51,450 nt of DNA, from NCBI GenBank assembly GCA_030429045.1, contig JAUIEA010000010.1, positions 1 through 51,450 on the forward strand. Direction: 5' to 3'. A program made the translations under genes and the position numbers. This DNA comes from Bacteroidia bacterium. GTDB lineage: Bacteria > Bacteroidota > Bacteroidia > Chitinophagales > Saprospiraceae. Below are positions 27,086-35,696 of the stretch, one piece after another. Positions within the stretch are counted from its first letter, which is position 1; each line of letters starts with the position of its first letter. The notes beneath the pieces were generated by a model that saw only the letters and a list, made by a program, of their open reading frames with translations, had not been told where the DNA came from and did no database searches.

Positions 27086-27442
27086 ATGGAGATCTTCAAG
27101 CAATTCACATTCGATTCGGCACATTTCCTGCCCAACGTCCATGACGGACACAAGTGCAAGGCGATTCACGGACATACCTATCGCATGGTGGTGTATATCG
27201 AAGGTGAACTGGATCCCCACCTCGGGTGGGTCATGGATTTTGCAGATCTCAAAAAGGTGGTGGACCCCATCGTCAAACGGATCGATCATCAGCTGATGAA
27301 TGAGATCCCGGGGCTTGAAAATCCAACTTGTGAGCGAATTGCCGTCTGGTTCTGGGACCAGATCAAGCCCCATGTCCCGCTCATGTCGCGTATCGAATTG
27401 CATGAGACGCCCACCTCGGGTGCTGTGTATCGGGGAGCATAA
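27086..27442 (+). CDS. queD: 6-carboxytetrahydropterin synthase (QueD/PTPS family)
   Basis: A 118-residue protein of the PTPS family. Zinc ligands His13 (FDSAHFL), His28 and His30 (IHGHTYR); the catalytic Cys24 sits in CKAIHGH; MDFADLK, DHQLMNE and ELHETPTSGA match the rest of the family. QueD converts dihydroneopterin triphosphate to 6-carboxytetrahydropterin in queuosine/7-deazaguanine synthesis; other members make biopterin, so the exact product is likely but not certain. The open frame begins nine codons earlier at 27059, but the ATG at 27086 is the family start. No other que genes are nearby. Confidence 0.85.
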   Translation: MEIFKQFTFDSAHFLPNVHDGHKCKAIHGHTYRMVVYIEGELDPHLGWVMDFADLKKVVDPIVKRIDHQLMNEIPGLENPTCERIAVWFWDQIKPHVPLMSRIELHETPTSGAVYRGA

Positions 27443-27730
27443 CTAATCCCGACTGCCAGACGGAGGTTCAGTTCCTCATTCCTGCGTTCCTGCCTGCCAG
27501 CCGTAGGCTGGATTCCTGCGTTCCTGGCTCCTCATTTCCTTCAGTTTCCCCATCTCACCGTCGCAGAGTCACACGGTCCCAGATTGGCACTTCCGCTTTC
27601 CGCCTTCCAACTTCCGCCTTCCTAATTCCTCATTTCTTATTTCTCTTTTTACCCCCACGCTTCGGTCCTCGGTCTTCGGTCCTCGTTCCTGGCTTCCGCT
27701 TTCCCACTTCCGATTTCCAACTTTCTCATT

Positions 27731-27855
27731 TCTCATTTCTACGTTCCCGGTTCCCCGAAATAACGCCATAACGAAATAACCCCTTAACGCCATTACGCCG
27801 CTTTTGAACCCAGAGCATTGCCAATACCTAATGCCCAACACCTATTTCGTTCCTC
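27731..27855 (+). repeat. Module A, copy 1
   Basis: About 125 bp, from CTCATTTCTACGTTCC through CGAAATAACGCC, CCATTACGCC, CTTTTGAACCCAG and GCCAATACCTAATGCCCAA to ATTTCGTTCC. Nearly identical to copy 2 at 28481. The middle is itself a short tandem (TAACGCCATAACGAAATAAC). Confidence 0.85.
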
Positions 27856-28050
27856 GTTTCCGCTTTCCGTTTTCTGCATTGGCAGTCCTCTCTTCCTTTC
27901 TTTACGGGCGACTAAAGTCACCCCTACAACACACGCTTTCTAACTCCTCGTCCCGCAGGCTCACGTTCTCAGAGTCACACGGTCACAAAAAGGAACTTCC
28001 GATTTCCGCCTTCCAACTTCCTAATTCCAACTTTCTCATTTCTTATTCCA

Positions 28051-28230
28051 TTATCCGCTCTTGATTGCGCCCCTTCAGGGCTTTTGCATTATGCTTGTTA
28101 GAATCGTTGGGCGCTGCCCAACGCTAGTCTATGCCGCCCCTTCAGGGCTTACAACCATCGTTAGACATTCCTCATTTTCGGTCCTCGGTCCTCGGCCTTC
28201 GGTCCTGGCTTCCGCTTTCCCACTTCCGCT
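28051..28230 (+). repeat. Module B, copy 1
   Basis: About 180 bp starting TTATCCGCTCTTGATTGCG. Contains two CCCCTTCAGGGCT boxes and between them the palindrome GTTGGGC-GCT-GCCCAAC, then a CGGTCCTCGGT tract. Repeated 213 bp downstream with only a few differences. Confidence 0.85.
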
Positions 28231-28263
28231 TTCCAACTTTCTCATTTCCCATTCTTCATTCCT

Positions 28264-28450
28264 TTATCCGCTCTTGATTGCGCCCCTTCAGGGCTTCTGC
28301 ATGATGCCTGTTAGTATCGTTGGGCGCTGCCCAACGCTAGTCTATGCCGCCCCTTCAGGGCTTACAACCATCGTTAGACATTCCTCATTTTCGGTCCTCG
28401 GTCCTCGGTCTTCGGCCTTCGGTCCTGGTTTCCGCTTTCCCACTTCCGAT
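28264..28450 (+). repeat. Module B, copy 2
   Basis: Direct repeat of module B copy 1 at an offset of 213 bp (71 codons, so an open frame passes through both copies in register). Same two CCCCTTCAGGGCT boxes and the same GTTGGGC/GCCCAAC palindrome. Confidence 0.85.
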
Positions 28451-28480
28451 TTCCGCCTTTCTCATTCCTCAATCCTCATT

Positions 28481-28611
28481 CCTCATTTCTACGTTCCTGG
28501 CTCCTCGAAATAACGCCTTAACGAAATAACCCCATAACGCCATTACGCCACTTTTGAACCCAGGGCGTTGCCAATACCTAATGCCCAACGCCCAATACCT
28601 ATTTCGTTCCT
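28481..28611 (+). repeat. Module A, copy 2
   Basis: Second copy of module A, with a small insertion (extra CCCAACG) before the final ACCTATTTCGTTCC. It ends directly at the CAGCC-GGA-GGCTG hairpin, about 80 bp before the plsC start. Confidence 0.85.
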
Positions 28612-28693
28612 GTCAGCCGGAGGCTGGCTTTCCGAACCTCACCATCTTCCACCTGTAAAATTCGTACTTTTAAACACCCACCTAAACCCCTGC

Positions 28694-30049
28694 ATGCTCT
28701 ACCGCATCCTCAACTGGTTGTTCATCTTCGCCGTAAAGGGATATTTTCGATCGATCTCTATCCGGGGACTAGAGCAAATTCCGGCTCGAGGCCCCCTCTT
28801 ACTGGCGGCCAACCACACCAGTGCATTCATGGATCCCATCGTGCTGGGTGTGCATATCCGGCGAACCCTCTACTTTCTGTCGCGGGGGAGTGCATTCCGG
28901 AAGAAATTTGTCGCCTCACTGCTCGGAAAACTGCACATGATCCCGGTATTCCGTCCGGAATTCGAACCTGAGGATGTGGGCCGCAATCAGGCTACTTTTG
29001 CCCGATGCTTCGATCATTTGTCTGCCGGAAAAGTCATTCTGATCTTCCCCGAAGGTGTCAGCAAGACAGAACGGCGATTGAGACCGCTAAAAACGGGCAT
29101 CGCCCGGATCGGGCTGGGAGCCGAGCAAAGGCATGATTTTCAACTGGGGGTCAACATTATCCCGATCGGTATCAACTACAGCAATCCGCATCAATTCCAG
29201 AGTGACGTTTTTGTCAATGTAGGTCGTCCGATTCCACTGGACGCCTTCCGGGAATCCTTTACCCGGGACGAAAAAGCAACCGTGTACGAAGTGATGGACC
29301 TGCTTCGATCCGAACTGGAAAAAAGGACGGTCATTATCAAGGATGAACGGTTGGCAGGCCTGGTCGAGCTGATCGAAAAACTCTACCGGTCCGAATTGCG
29401 TGACGACACGTTACCCGCGGATAAACTGAGGCAGGATTTCTATCTGTCCAAAGACATTGCTGCAGCGGTTCAATGGTTTGATGAGAATGATCCTGACAAG
29501 GTCATGGCTTTCGACCGGCGTATCCGCTCCTACCTCCGTCATGCCGATCGATTGAATCTGAGAGATACCCAACTCAAAGATTCAGATTCGCGCACTGCCT
29601 TATTCAGAGATATTCTCCTTCTCATCCTAGGCTTTCCACTGTTCCTGGCCGGCTGGATAGTCAATGTTATTCCGTTCAAGCTGGCCGAATGGGTCTCCAG
29701 AAAGATCCGGGTACGTGAGGACTTTGTCGGCTCCATTCGCCTGGCTGCCGGGATGTTTGTCTTCCTCATTGTCTATTTACTTGAAGCAGGAGTCATTAGC
29801 TGGTGGACCTCCTGGCCTGTCGGATTTGCCTCTCTTCTCCTCTTTTATCCCGCCGGTGTCTATACCCTCCACTACCTGAAAGCTGCCTGGAAGTTTCGCT
29901 ATTCCCTGGACTATTTGTTCATCTGGCGAAAACGAAAGCACCTCATCGAAAGATTGCGCACGATACGAAGCGAACTGATTCGTGCGTTGGAGGATGGGAG
30001 AAGACAATATGAACAAATTAAATCAGCCGACTCGCCTAAACATTCCTGA
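28694..30049 (+). CDS. PlsC-type lysophospholipid/glycerol-phosphate acyltransferase
   Basis: A 451-residue protein. A hydrophobic N-terminus (MLYRILNWLFIFAVKGYF) leads into an acyltransferase domain (~25-235) with block I LLLAANHTSAFMDP (catalytic His and Asp), block III LIFPEGVSKTE and block IV VNIIPIGINYSNP. A helical middle and three or four C-terminal membrane spans (LLLILGFPLFLAGWIVNVIP, FVFLIVYLLEAGV, GFASLLLFYPAG) give it about twice the length of a plain PlsC. It probably transfers an acyl chain to a lysophospholipid or glycerol phosphate at the inner membrane. The frame opens upstream at 28568 within the repeats, but the ATG at 28694 is the family start. Confidence 0.85.
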   Translation: MLYRILNWLFIFAVKGYFRSISIRGLEQIPARGPLLLAANHTSAFMDPIVLGVHIRRTLYFLSRGSAFRKKFVASLLGKLHMIPVFRPEFEPEDVGRNQATFARCFDHLSAGKVILIFPEGVSKTERRLRPLKTGIARIGLGAEQRHDFQLGVNIIPIGINYSNPHQFQSDVFVNVGRPIPLDAFRESFTRDEKATVYEVMDLLRSELEKRTVIIKDERLAGLVELIEKLYRSELRDDTLPADKLRQDFYLSKDIAAAVQWFDENDPDKVMAFDRRIRSYLRHADRLNLRDTQLKDSDSRTALFRDILLLILGFPLFLAGWIVNVIPFKLAEWVSRKIRVREDFVGSIRLAAGMFVFLIVYLLEAGVISWWTSWPVGFASLLLFYPAGVYTLHYLKAAWKFRYSLDYLFIWRKRKHLIERLRTIRSELIRALEDGRRQYEQIKSADSPKHS

Positions 30050-30164
30050 GCCTGATGACATCAGGATTGCCGAACCGCCTGTGTCAACATCTACGGATCT
30101 TTGACCAGGCCAGGCCATGAGAAATCCATTTATCCACTTTGCGCCTCCCTCTTGAACACTACCT

Positions 30165-31403
30165 ATGAACCCCCATTGCCTTCCTGACTGCACGCCTGGC
30201 ACTCGACCAAAAATGGTGGTCATCGCTGTCCTCCTGGCTTTGCTGCCTGTTTGTATCCATTGCCAGAACACACAGATGATGTCTTACGATCTTCAGACGA
30301 AGGAGCTCGACTCCATACCGCTTCCTTTGCCGGACGTATCGATCACCCGGCAACACACAGCTTTCAACCTCGGTGAGGAAAATACTGAAATTGAGCTTCT
30401 GAAGGAAGAATACCCTACAGAAAACCTTATTCCAAATACGCAGTTTACCCAGAAAGTACAGGCCTCCCAGGATTATTCCATTTCGAAATTCCCCTTTCGG
30501 ACAGCCGTCAAACTATTCTCCATCCAAAATGATTCATTGTTCAAGAATTGTTCAGGCATGGTGATCAGTCAAAAACATGTCCTGAGTGCCGCGCATTGCT
30601 TTTTCGAAAAGGGGCAAAATGTGCCCCGAGCTGCACAGGACACATTAAAAGTGTGCCCGATTTTTGACAATGGCATTGTACATCCGGAAATCCCCTGTAG
30701 TGCAGTATCGAAAATCTACTCATTTCCAAACTGGAGTGTCAATGATTCGGATTTTGCTATCCTCGAATTGGCAGAACCTCTGGGAAAATCGACCGGCTGG
30801 ATAGGTATCGGATTCAACGACCATGATGACGAGCTGGAAGAGAATATATATTACAGGTTTTCCTATCCAAACAGCTCCTATCTGAAACCAGGCAGTTACA
30901 ACGGAGATACGCTCTATTATGCATATGGTGTAATGGATCTTCCCGAACCCCATTTCCTGGGCATTCAAAATACATTTTGTGATTTTGGTGAAAGTGGCAG
31001 CCACCTATTGAGTGTTTCCAATGAAATGAGCTACACCACTTATGGCACTTTAACCTATGGGATCAATTGTCGGCACAATCGAATCACCGGTGAAATTTTT
31101 TCTGCCATGAACCATGTGATCAAGGATGATCTCATCCTTAGCATCCCGGACGAGGATTCACCCGTCGAATTGACCATTTTCCCGAACCCCACCACCGGGA
31201 CCTTCCAACTCAAACATCATGACGGATCCTTGCATAAGAGCTACTCCCTGTTCAATCAGATTGGTCAGAAGGTTGTGCACGGTACCCTTGATTTATCGAC
31301 CTCAATTGATATCAGTGCACTGCCGGATGGCCTGTACGTTTTACGCCTGTCCACATCGAAAAACGTAGTGACAGGGACAATATTAAAAAATTCAGGTTAC
31401 TAA
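30165..31403 (+). CDS. Trypsin-like (S1) serine protease with T9SS sorting domain
   Basis: A 412-residue secreted protein. The hydrophobic signal core is MVVIAVLLALLPVCIHC at 17-33, so an ATG at 30213 is an alternative start. The triad is visible: His144 (VLSAAHC), Asp196 (NDSDFAILEL) and Ser277 in FGESGSHL, where trypsins have GDSGGP; the second Gly is Ser here, as in other divergent S1 enzymes. Paired cysteines (129/145, 164/178) suit disulphides. Residues ~330-412 are a T9SS type A C-terminal domain (IFPNPTTGTFQL, LPDGLYVLRL). It is predicted to be an exported or surface-held peptidase. A long propeptide-like stretch (34-110) precedes the domain. Confidence 0.82.
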   Translation: MNPHCLPDCTPGTRPKMVVIAVLLALLPVCIHCQNTQMMSYDLQTKELDSIPLPLPDVSITRQHTAFNLGEENTEIELLKEEYPTENLIPNTQFTQKVQASQDYSISKFPFRTAVKLFSIQNDSLFKNCSGMVISQKHVLSAAHCFFEKGQNVPRAAQDTLKVCPIFDNGIVHPEIPCSAVSKIYSFPNWSVNDSDFAILELAEPLGKSTGWIGIGFNDHDDELEENIYYRFSYPNSSYLKPGSYNGDTLYYAYGVMDLPEPHFLGIQNTFCDFGESGSHLLSVSNEMSYTTYGTLTYGINCRHNRITGEIFSAMNHVIKDDLILSIPDEDSPVELTIFPNPTTGTFQLKHHDGSLHKSYSLFNQIGQKVVHGTLDLSTSIDISALPDGLYVLRLSTSKNVVTGTILKNSGY

Positions 31404-31493
31404 TACCAATCAAGCGGTGGATGTAAGTCCTCTTCAACATCCATCGACCTTCTCTGTTTTATTGCGTTAGAATCCTCCTTTGAAACCGGTCAT

Positions 31494-32252
31494 ATGTTAA
31501 AGCACAGATTAACCACACTAGGCACCCTGTTCCGATCAGCATCTCTCCTCATTTTTATTGTTCAGGTTGCGTGTTCCAGTCCGGAAACGCACCAACCTGC
31601 CATTACTCTTGCGAATGGAAGTCTCCCCACCGACTCAGCCGGCGCTTCGGCCGAAGGAGAGACGCAAATTCCATCAGATAAAGTACCAGATACCCGAAAG
31701 ACGGTAACCCAGACGATGGGCACTTACGACCCATCCTTCCTGTCCGAAGACAGCCTGAAAATGGAATCCATCTATCAGGACATGCTGGCACCCATCGCCT
31801 CCCTGAAAACCAGCGATCCCAAAACCTACTGGTTCATTGTCTCCTGGTTGAATACCGCGTACCGGACGCCCGATTGGAACAATTACAGCAATTACAGCGC
31901 CTGGCGCCTCCGGGCCAAAAAGAAAGGCGTGGACTGCAGTGGTTTTGCGCGGGTCATGCAAGACCGGATATTCGGCCGCCAGATCCGTGGCGGATCGCAG
32001 GGGATCCTGGACACCCAATGCAAACGCATACCCCGATCAGAATTAGCCTATGGCGATCTGGTGTTCTTCCGGGCACCCTATGCAAAAAATAATCGCATTG
32101 TCCATGTAGGTGTGTATCTGATGGATGGCTTCTTTGTGCATGCGACATCCACAAAATCGGCCGCTGAAGGCCTTGGCCTGATGATCAATTCCTTGGATGA
32201 GGAGAATTGGGCCGCAGAATTTGTGACCGGCGGTAAAATAAAAGAGAAATAA
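31494..32252 (+). CDS. NlpC/P60 cysteine-peptidase lipoprotein
   Basis: A 252-residue lipoprotein (lipobox VQVAC, Cys27). After a low-complexity linker the NlpC/P60 domain (~110-250) shows the catalytic Cys148 (GVDCSGFARVM), His204 (IVHVGVYL) and the third polar residue position around His216 (FVHATST). The segment YGDLVFFRAP between them is typical. These enzymes cleave peptide bonds in peptidoglycan stems (D-Glu/Dap); it should work in the periplasm, anchored to a membrane. Single gene as far as can be seen. Confidence 0.85.
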   Translation: MLKHRLTTLGTLFRSASLLIFIVQVACSSPETHQPAITLANGSLPTDSAGASAEGETQIPSDKVPDTRKTVTQTMGTYDPSFLSEDSLKMESIYQDMLAPIASLKTSDPKTYWFIVSWLNTAYRTPDWNNYSNYSAWRLRAKKKGVDCSGFARVMQDRIFGRQIRGGSQGILDTQCKRIPRSELAYGDLVFFRAPYAKNNRIVHVGVYLMDGFFVHATSTKSAAEGLGLMINSLDEENWAAEFVTGGKIKEK

Positions 32253-32343
32253 GGCCTGGAGATGCGATCATCTTCGATCCCGGCATTTGTGGACCTGGAT
32301 GTCAGTTCATCCGGATCATCCCTTTTCGCTCCTAAACGATTTC

Positions 32344-32583
32344 ATGATGAAAACCATGACGTGTAACCAACTCGGCGGTGCCTGTGACCTGGCCTTTTGC
32401 GCAGAGACCTTTGAAGAAATAGCCCGAATGAGTCAGGAACACGGCATGGAAATGGTGCAGAATGGAGACCAGGCTCATCTCCAGGCCATGATGGCCATGC
32501 GCGAATTGATGCACACCCCGGATGCCATGAAAAACTGGTTTGAAGAGCGAAAGCAGGCATTCGAAGCACTCAGGGAAGAGTAA
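32344..32583 (+). CDS. Small DUF1059-like protein
   Basis: A 79-residue acidic, methionine-rich protein. MMKTMTCNQLGGACDLAF has the Cys-x-x-L/M-G-x-x-Cys pattern that opens DUF1059 members, followed by the long helix region FEEIARMSQEHGMEMVQ and AFEALREE. Start chosen at the ATG at 32344 (32347 is equivalent); the longer frame needs a TTG at 32287. No known activity. It lies 76 nt before the thioredoxin-ApbE cluster on the same strand. Confidence 0.65.
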   Translation: MMKTMTCNQLGGACDLAFCAETFEEIARMSQEHGMEMVQNGDQAHLQAMMAMRELMHTPDAMKNWFEERKQAFEALREE

Positions 32584-32658
32584 TGATGTCAAGAGAAGCA
32601 CCGGAACCCGCCCGGGCAATAATTGAAAAAAAATTCGTTTTAAGGGTAAATCTCCCTT

Positions 32659-33099
32659 ATGACGAAGTTCTTTCTGTGCCTGGCGCTCCTTGCCACCTCC
32701 CTCTATCATAGTACCGCCCAGGAGTGGTTGACCAGCATGGATGCAGCAAAAACCCGGGCAAATGAATCGAACCGTCCTATCCTTCTGGTTTTTCAAGGCT
32801 CTGACTGGTGCGCTCCCTGTATCAAACTCGAAAGGGAGATCTGGAGCTCTGATTTATTCAAGTCACATGCGGAATCGCATTATATCCTGCTTAAAGCAGA
32901 CTTTCCCAAACGGAAGAAAAATGCACTCAGCGAAGAACTGTCAGCCCACAATGCACGACTGGCCGATTCCTACAATCCTCAGGGCATTTTTCCGCTGGTC
33001 GTTCTTCTTGATGCAGAGGGACATGTGCTTGGGCAGACCGGATACCAAAAAACCACCCCTGCCGAATACATTTCAATATTGGATTCCTTCATTCAATAG
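32659..33099 (+). CDS. Periplasmic thioredoxin-like protein
   Basis: A 146-residue protein with a signal peptide (MTKFFLCLALLATSLYHSTA) and one thioredoxin fold whose active site is Cys51-Ala-Pro-Cys54 (GSDWCAPCIKLERE). The cis-Pro region reads GIFPLVVLLDAEG. The DWCxxCK context is closest to the DsbD-gamma/DUF255-like reductants, not to oxidising DsbA types. First gene of a tight set with apbE (6-nt gap), DUF4266 and DUF3570, so it is probably a thiol donor or electron carrier for this module. Confidence 0.85.
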   Translation: MTKFFLCLALLATSLYHSTAQEWLTSMDAAKTRANESNRPILLVFQGSDWCAPCIKLEREIWSSDLFKSHAESHYILLKADFPKRKKNALSEELSAHNARLADSYNPQGIFPLVVLLDAEGHVLGQTGYQKTTPAEYISILDSFIQ

Positions 33100-33105
33100 T
33101 CGGTT

Positions 33106-34086
33106 ATGCATAAAATTGTATTGCTGCTCGCATTGATGACAAGCTCCCTGTGCTCGGCTCAGGGGATTTTCAAACAGGAAATGACCCTGATGGGCTGCCA
33201 CTTTGACATCACAGTAGTCGCGGCAGATACAACCCGTGGTGATGCATATATTCAGCTTGCAGTCGACGAGATCAGCCGTATTGAAAAACTGATTTCCTCC
33301 TGGGATCCAGCCTCACAGACCTCGGAGATCAATCGAAATGCCGGTATTCAGCCGGTTCGCGTGGATCGCGAACTCTTTGATCTCATCCAGAGAGCCATGG
33401 GTATTTCCCAATTGACTGATGGGGCTTTCGATATCAGTTATGCCTCCATGGACAGAATCTGGAGATTCGATGGCACCATGACGGAGATGCCTTCGGAGCG
33501 TGAAATTGCTGCTTCCATTCAACGCGTGGGCTACACCCATATTCAGCTTGATGCCAAATCGTCGACCGTATTCCTGGAGAAAAAAGGTATGAAAATCGGT
33601 TTTGGGGCCATCGGAAAAGGGTATGCTGCAGATAAAGCTAAATCCTTGCTGATGGAAAAAGGGGTGACAGCGGGAATCATCAATGCCTCTGGCGATATGA
33701 ACACCTGGGGTCAGCAGCCCGATGGCAGTGACTGGAAAGTGGCGATCACCAATCCACTGGACAAAACCAGATCATTTGGATTGCTGCCAGTCAGGAATAG
33801 TGCAGTTGTCACCTCTGGAAACTATGAGAAGTATGTCGTTCTGGAAGGAAAACGGTATGCACATATCATTGATCCCCGGACCGGATATCCGTCCAGTGGA
33901 ATCCTCAGTGTAACGGTTTTTGCACCCAAAGCAGAACTGGCTGATGCTCTGGCGACCTCTGTTTTTGTACTGGGTATAGATATCGGACTGGACAGGATCA
34001 ATCAGCTCCCAGACATAGAATGCATCATCATTGATGATCGGGGCGATATACATACATCAGATCAGATCAAAATTGCATCGAGATGA
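33106..34086 (+). CDS. apbE: FAD:protein FMN transferase ApbE
   Basis: A 326-residue protein with a signal peptide (MHKIVLLLALMTSSLCSAQ) and all ApbE landmarks: SSWDPASQTSEINR, GAFDISYASMDRIWRFD, IGFGAIGKGYAADKA, IINASGDMNTWG, TSGNYEKYV, YAHIIDPRTGYPS and the metal site ADALATSVFVLG. It transfers FMN from FAD to a Ser/Thr of an exported target protein in the periplasm. The stop overlaps the next start (ATGA), tying it to the DUF4266 gene. No classic target (NqrC, RnfG, FMN_bind) is in the window, so its substrate is likely a neighbour. Confidence 0.93.
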   Translation: MHKIVLLLALMTSSLCSAQGIFKQEMTLMGCHFDITVVAADTTRGDAYIQLAVDEISRIEKLISSWDPASQTSEINRNAGIQPVRVDRELFDLIQRAMGISQLTDGAFDISYASMDRIWRFDGTMTEMPSEREIAASIQRVGYTHIQLDAKSSTVFLEKKGMKIGFGAIGKGYAADKAKSLLMEKGVTAGIINASGDMNTWGQQPDGSDWKVAITNPLDKTRSFGLLPVRNSAVVTSGNYEKYVVLEGKRYAHIIDPRTGYPSSGILSVTVFAPKAELADALATSVFVLGIDIGLDRINQLPDIECIIIDDRGDIHTSDQIKIASR

Positions 34087-34295
34087 AATGGACAGGAATC
34101 TTGCTTTTTCTACTGGGGATCACCTTGAGTTCGTGTGTGGTGGTCAAAGAATATGAAATGGTCAATCTGCATGACCCGGATATGCTGCTGGGGGATAAAC
34201 CCTGTGACCGAAATCTGCTTACAGCCCAGGCCTACCGGGAAGCAGCTTCCGGTGCCAATGGTGGAAAAACAGGCGGTGGATGCGGGTGTAATTGA
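34083..34295 (+). CDS. DUF4266 small lipoprotein
   Basis: A 70-residue lipoprotein (signal MKWTGILLFLLGITLSSC, lipid Cys18) with the DUF4266 layout: KEYEMVNLHDPDML, then YREAASGANGGKTGGGCGCN at the C-terminus. The Gly-rich tail with Cys-Gly-Cys is the family signature; a further Cys is in KPCDRN. Function unknown; the CGC end could bind a metal, a cofactor or a thioredoxin. It overlaps apbE by 4 nt and precedes DUF3570 by 28 nt. Confidence 0.82.
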   Translation: MKWTGILLFLLGITLSSCVVVKEYEMVNLHDPDMLLGDKPCDRNLLTAQAYREAASGANGGKTGGGCGCN

Positions 34296-34323
34296 TCCAC
34301 GGGAACTCTAAAAATCGGTGCAC

Positions 34324-35640
34324 ATGAAACTCTATTTGATCTGGATTGCAAGCCTGATTGTCAGCCCCGCTATCTTGGCCCAAAACCCACCGGCGCAACC
34401 GTACAAAAAGCGTGTCCTGGAGTCGACCGAGGTCGACCTCTTGAGCAGTTACTACACCCAGTCCGGGAAGAATGCCGCCGTCAGTGGCGGAATCGGAGAT
34501 GAATCTCTGCAGGATGCTACCGGTACTATTGTCATTGCTATTCCGCTAACCGATGATGATGTCCTCACCATCGATGCAGGCGTATCTGCCTATACTTCAG
34601 CTTCCTCCAGCAATATCAACCCGTTTGACGGGGGGCAGCCAGCAGATCCGTTTGTGGCGTCTTCCGGTGAGTCGCAAAGTGACACCTGGGCCAACGGTGT
34701 CATCCGGTTCAGCCACAGCTCGGATGATCGAAATCGCATCTGGAGCGCTAGTGCTTCATTTGCCAATGAATATGATTACACCTCTGTGGGGGTGAGCGGC
34801 AGCTTTGCTCATTTATTCCATGAAAAAAACACGGAAGTCAGTGTTCACGGCTCCGCCTTCTTCGATCAGTGGCGCCTCCTTTACCCCATCGAACTTCGGC
34901 CTCCGGGAAGTGGGGGTGGCGAAGGGCCACCCTTCCATCTGGAGAATTATACCATTACTGGAAATCCGAATTATTCTCCCTTGTTTACACCGTTGACCAA
35001 ATCTGGCCGAAGGTCCTATGCTGCCGGTCTGGGACTTTCCCAAATCCTGTCCAGAAATGTACAGGGTTCACTGGTCCTGGATATCATACTTCAGGAAGGA
35101 CAACTTTCCACACCCTTCCAGCGGGTTTATTTCAGCGATGTAGAGAATTCTTTTATCGACCAGTTTCACCTGGCTGATGATATCGAACGTATGCCGAATA
35201 CCCGACTGAAATTTGCCATCGGCGGCCGGCTGAATGCCTATATCCATGAAGCGATCACCGTCCGGACATTCTACCGGTACTATAGGGATGACTGGGGCAT
35301 TCATGCACATACGGCCAGTGTTGAACTTCCTGTCAAATTCATGCTGGGGCGCATCACGCTGTATCCCTCCTATCGATATTATTCCCAGACCGCTGCAGAT
35401 GCCTTCAGACCATACGACCAGCACCTGTCCACCAATACGTATTATACCTCTGATTACGATTTGAGTGGATATACGGCCAATCAATTCGGATTTGGCGTCA
35501 GCTACACAGATATTTTCAGTGCACTTCGTCTTTGGCGGATGGGTCTCAAAAGCATAGATCTCAAGTACTATCATTATACCAGAAATACCGGATTTTCTTC
35601 CAATCTGGTGACGATCGGTTTCAGATTTGTTCTGGAATAA
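34324..35640 (+). CDS. DUF3570 outer-membrane barrel protein
   Basis: A 438-residue protein with a signal peptide (MKLYLIWIASLIVSPAILA) and a succession of amphipathic beta-strands to the C-terminus (FSSNLVTIGFRFVLE), matching DUF3570. KKRVLESTEVDLLSSYYTQ and GNAAV-type early strands are family traits. After the strand DVLTIDAG, residues 91-94 read TSAS, which loosely resembles the S-G-A-T acceptor of ApbE targets. The frame starts at a GTG two codons earlier (34318); the ATG at 34324 fits the signal peptide better. Linked to apbE, DUF4266 and thioredoxin, it is probably the outer-membrane part of the module. Confidence 0.85.
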   Translation: MKLYLIWIASLIVSPAILAQNPPAQPYKKRVLESTEVDLLSSYYTQSGKNAAVSGGIGDESLQDATGTIVIAIPLTDDDVLTIDAGVSAYTSASSSNINPFDGGQPADPFVASSGESQSDTWANGVIRFSHSSDDRNRIWSASASFANEYDYTSVGVSGSFAHLFHEKNTEVSVHGSAFFDQWRLLYPIELRPPGSGGGEGPPFHLENYTITGNPNYSPLFTPLTKSGRRSYAAGLGLSQILSRNVQGSLVLDIILQEGQLSTPFQRVYFSDVENSFIDQFHLADDIERMPNTRLKFAIGGRLNAYIHEAITVRTFYRYYRDDWGIHAHTASVELPVKFMLGRITLYPSYRYYSQTAADAFRPYDQHLSTNTYYTSDYDLSGYTANQFGFGVSYTDIFSALRLWRMGLKSIDLKYYHYTRNTGFSSNLVTIGFRFVLE

Positions 35641-35696
35641 GGATTCCGCTATCTTGAGCGAGCCCTTGTTCGGGACTGAGAAACCAAATCGCCCAC

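Larger units (their letters stand above)
27443..28693. repeat. 1.25-kb non-coding mosaic of nested repeats
   Basis: The gap between queD and plsC holds no supported gene. It is strongly pyrimidine-biased on the plus strand, built from degenerate short units (CTTCCGCTTTCC, CTCATTTC) interrupted by larger duplicated modules. Order seen: C1 (27562-27645), A1 (27731-27855), C2 (27968-28048), B1, B2, A2; a tract rich in CGGTCCTCGGT occurs at about 27662-27715 and at the ends of both B modules. Small hairpins flank it: CCAGCC-GTA-GGCTGG at 27497-27511 and CAGCC-GGA-GGCTG at 28614-28626. Open frames here are translations of the repeats. Confidence 0.85.

Noticed and set aside
28061-28513. 150-residue frame with an internal duplication
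   Set aside because: Both halves are the two module B copies read in register because their offset, 213 bp, is divisible by three; no signal, start context or family.
27443-28693. CRISPR array
   Set aside because: Repeats are of unequal length, nested and lack regular unique spacers; no cas genes are present.
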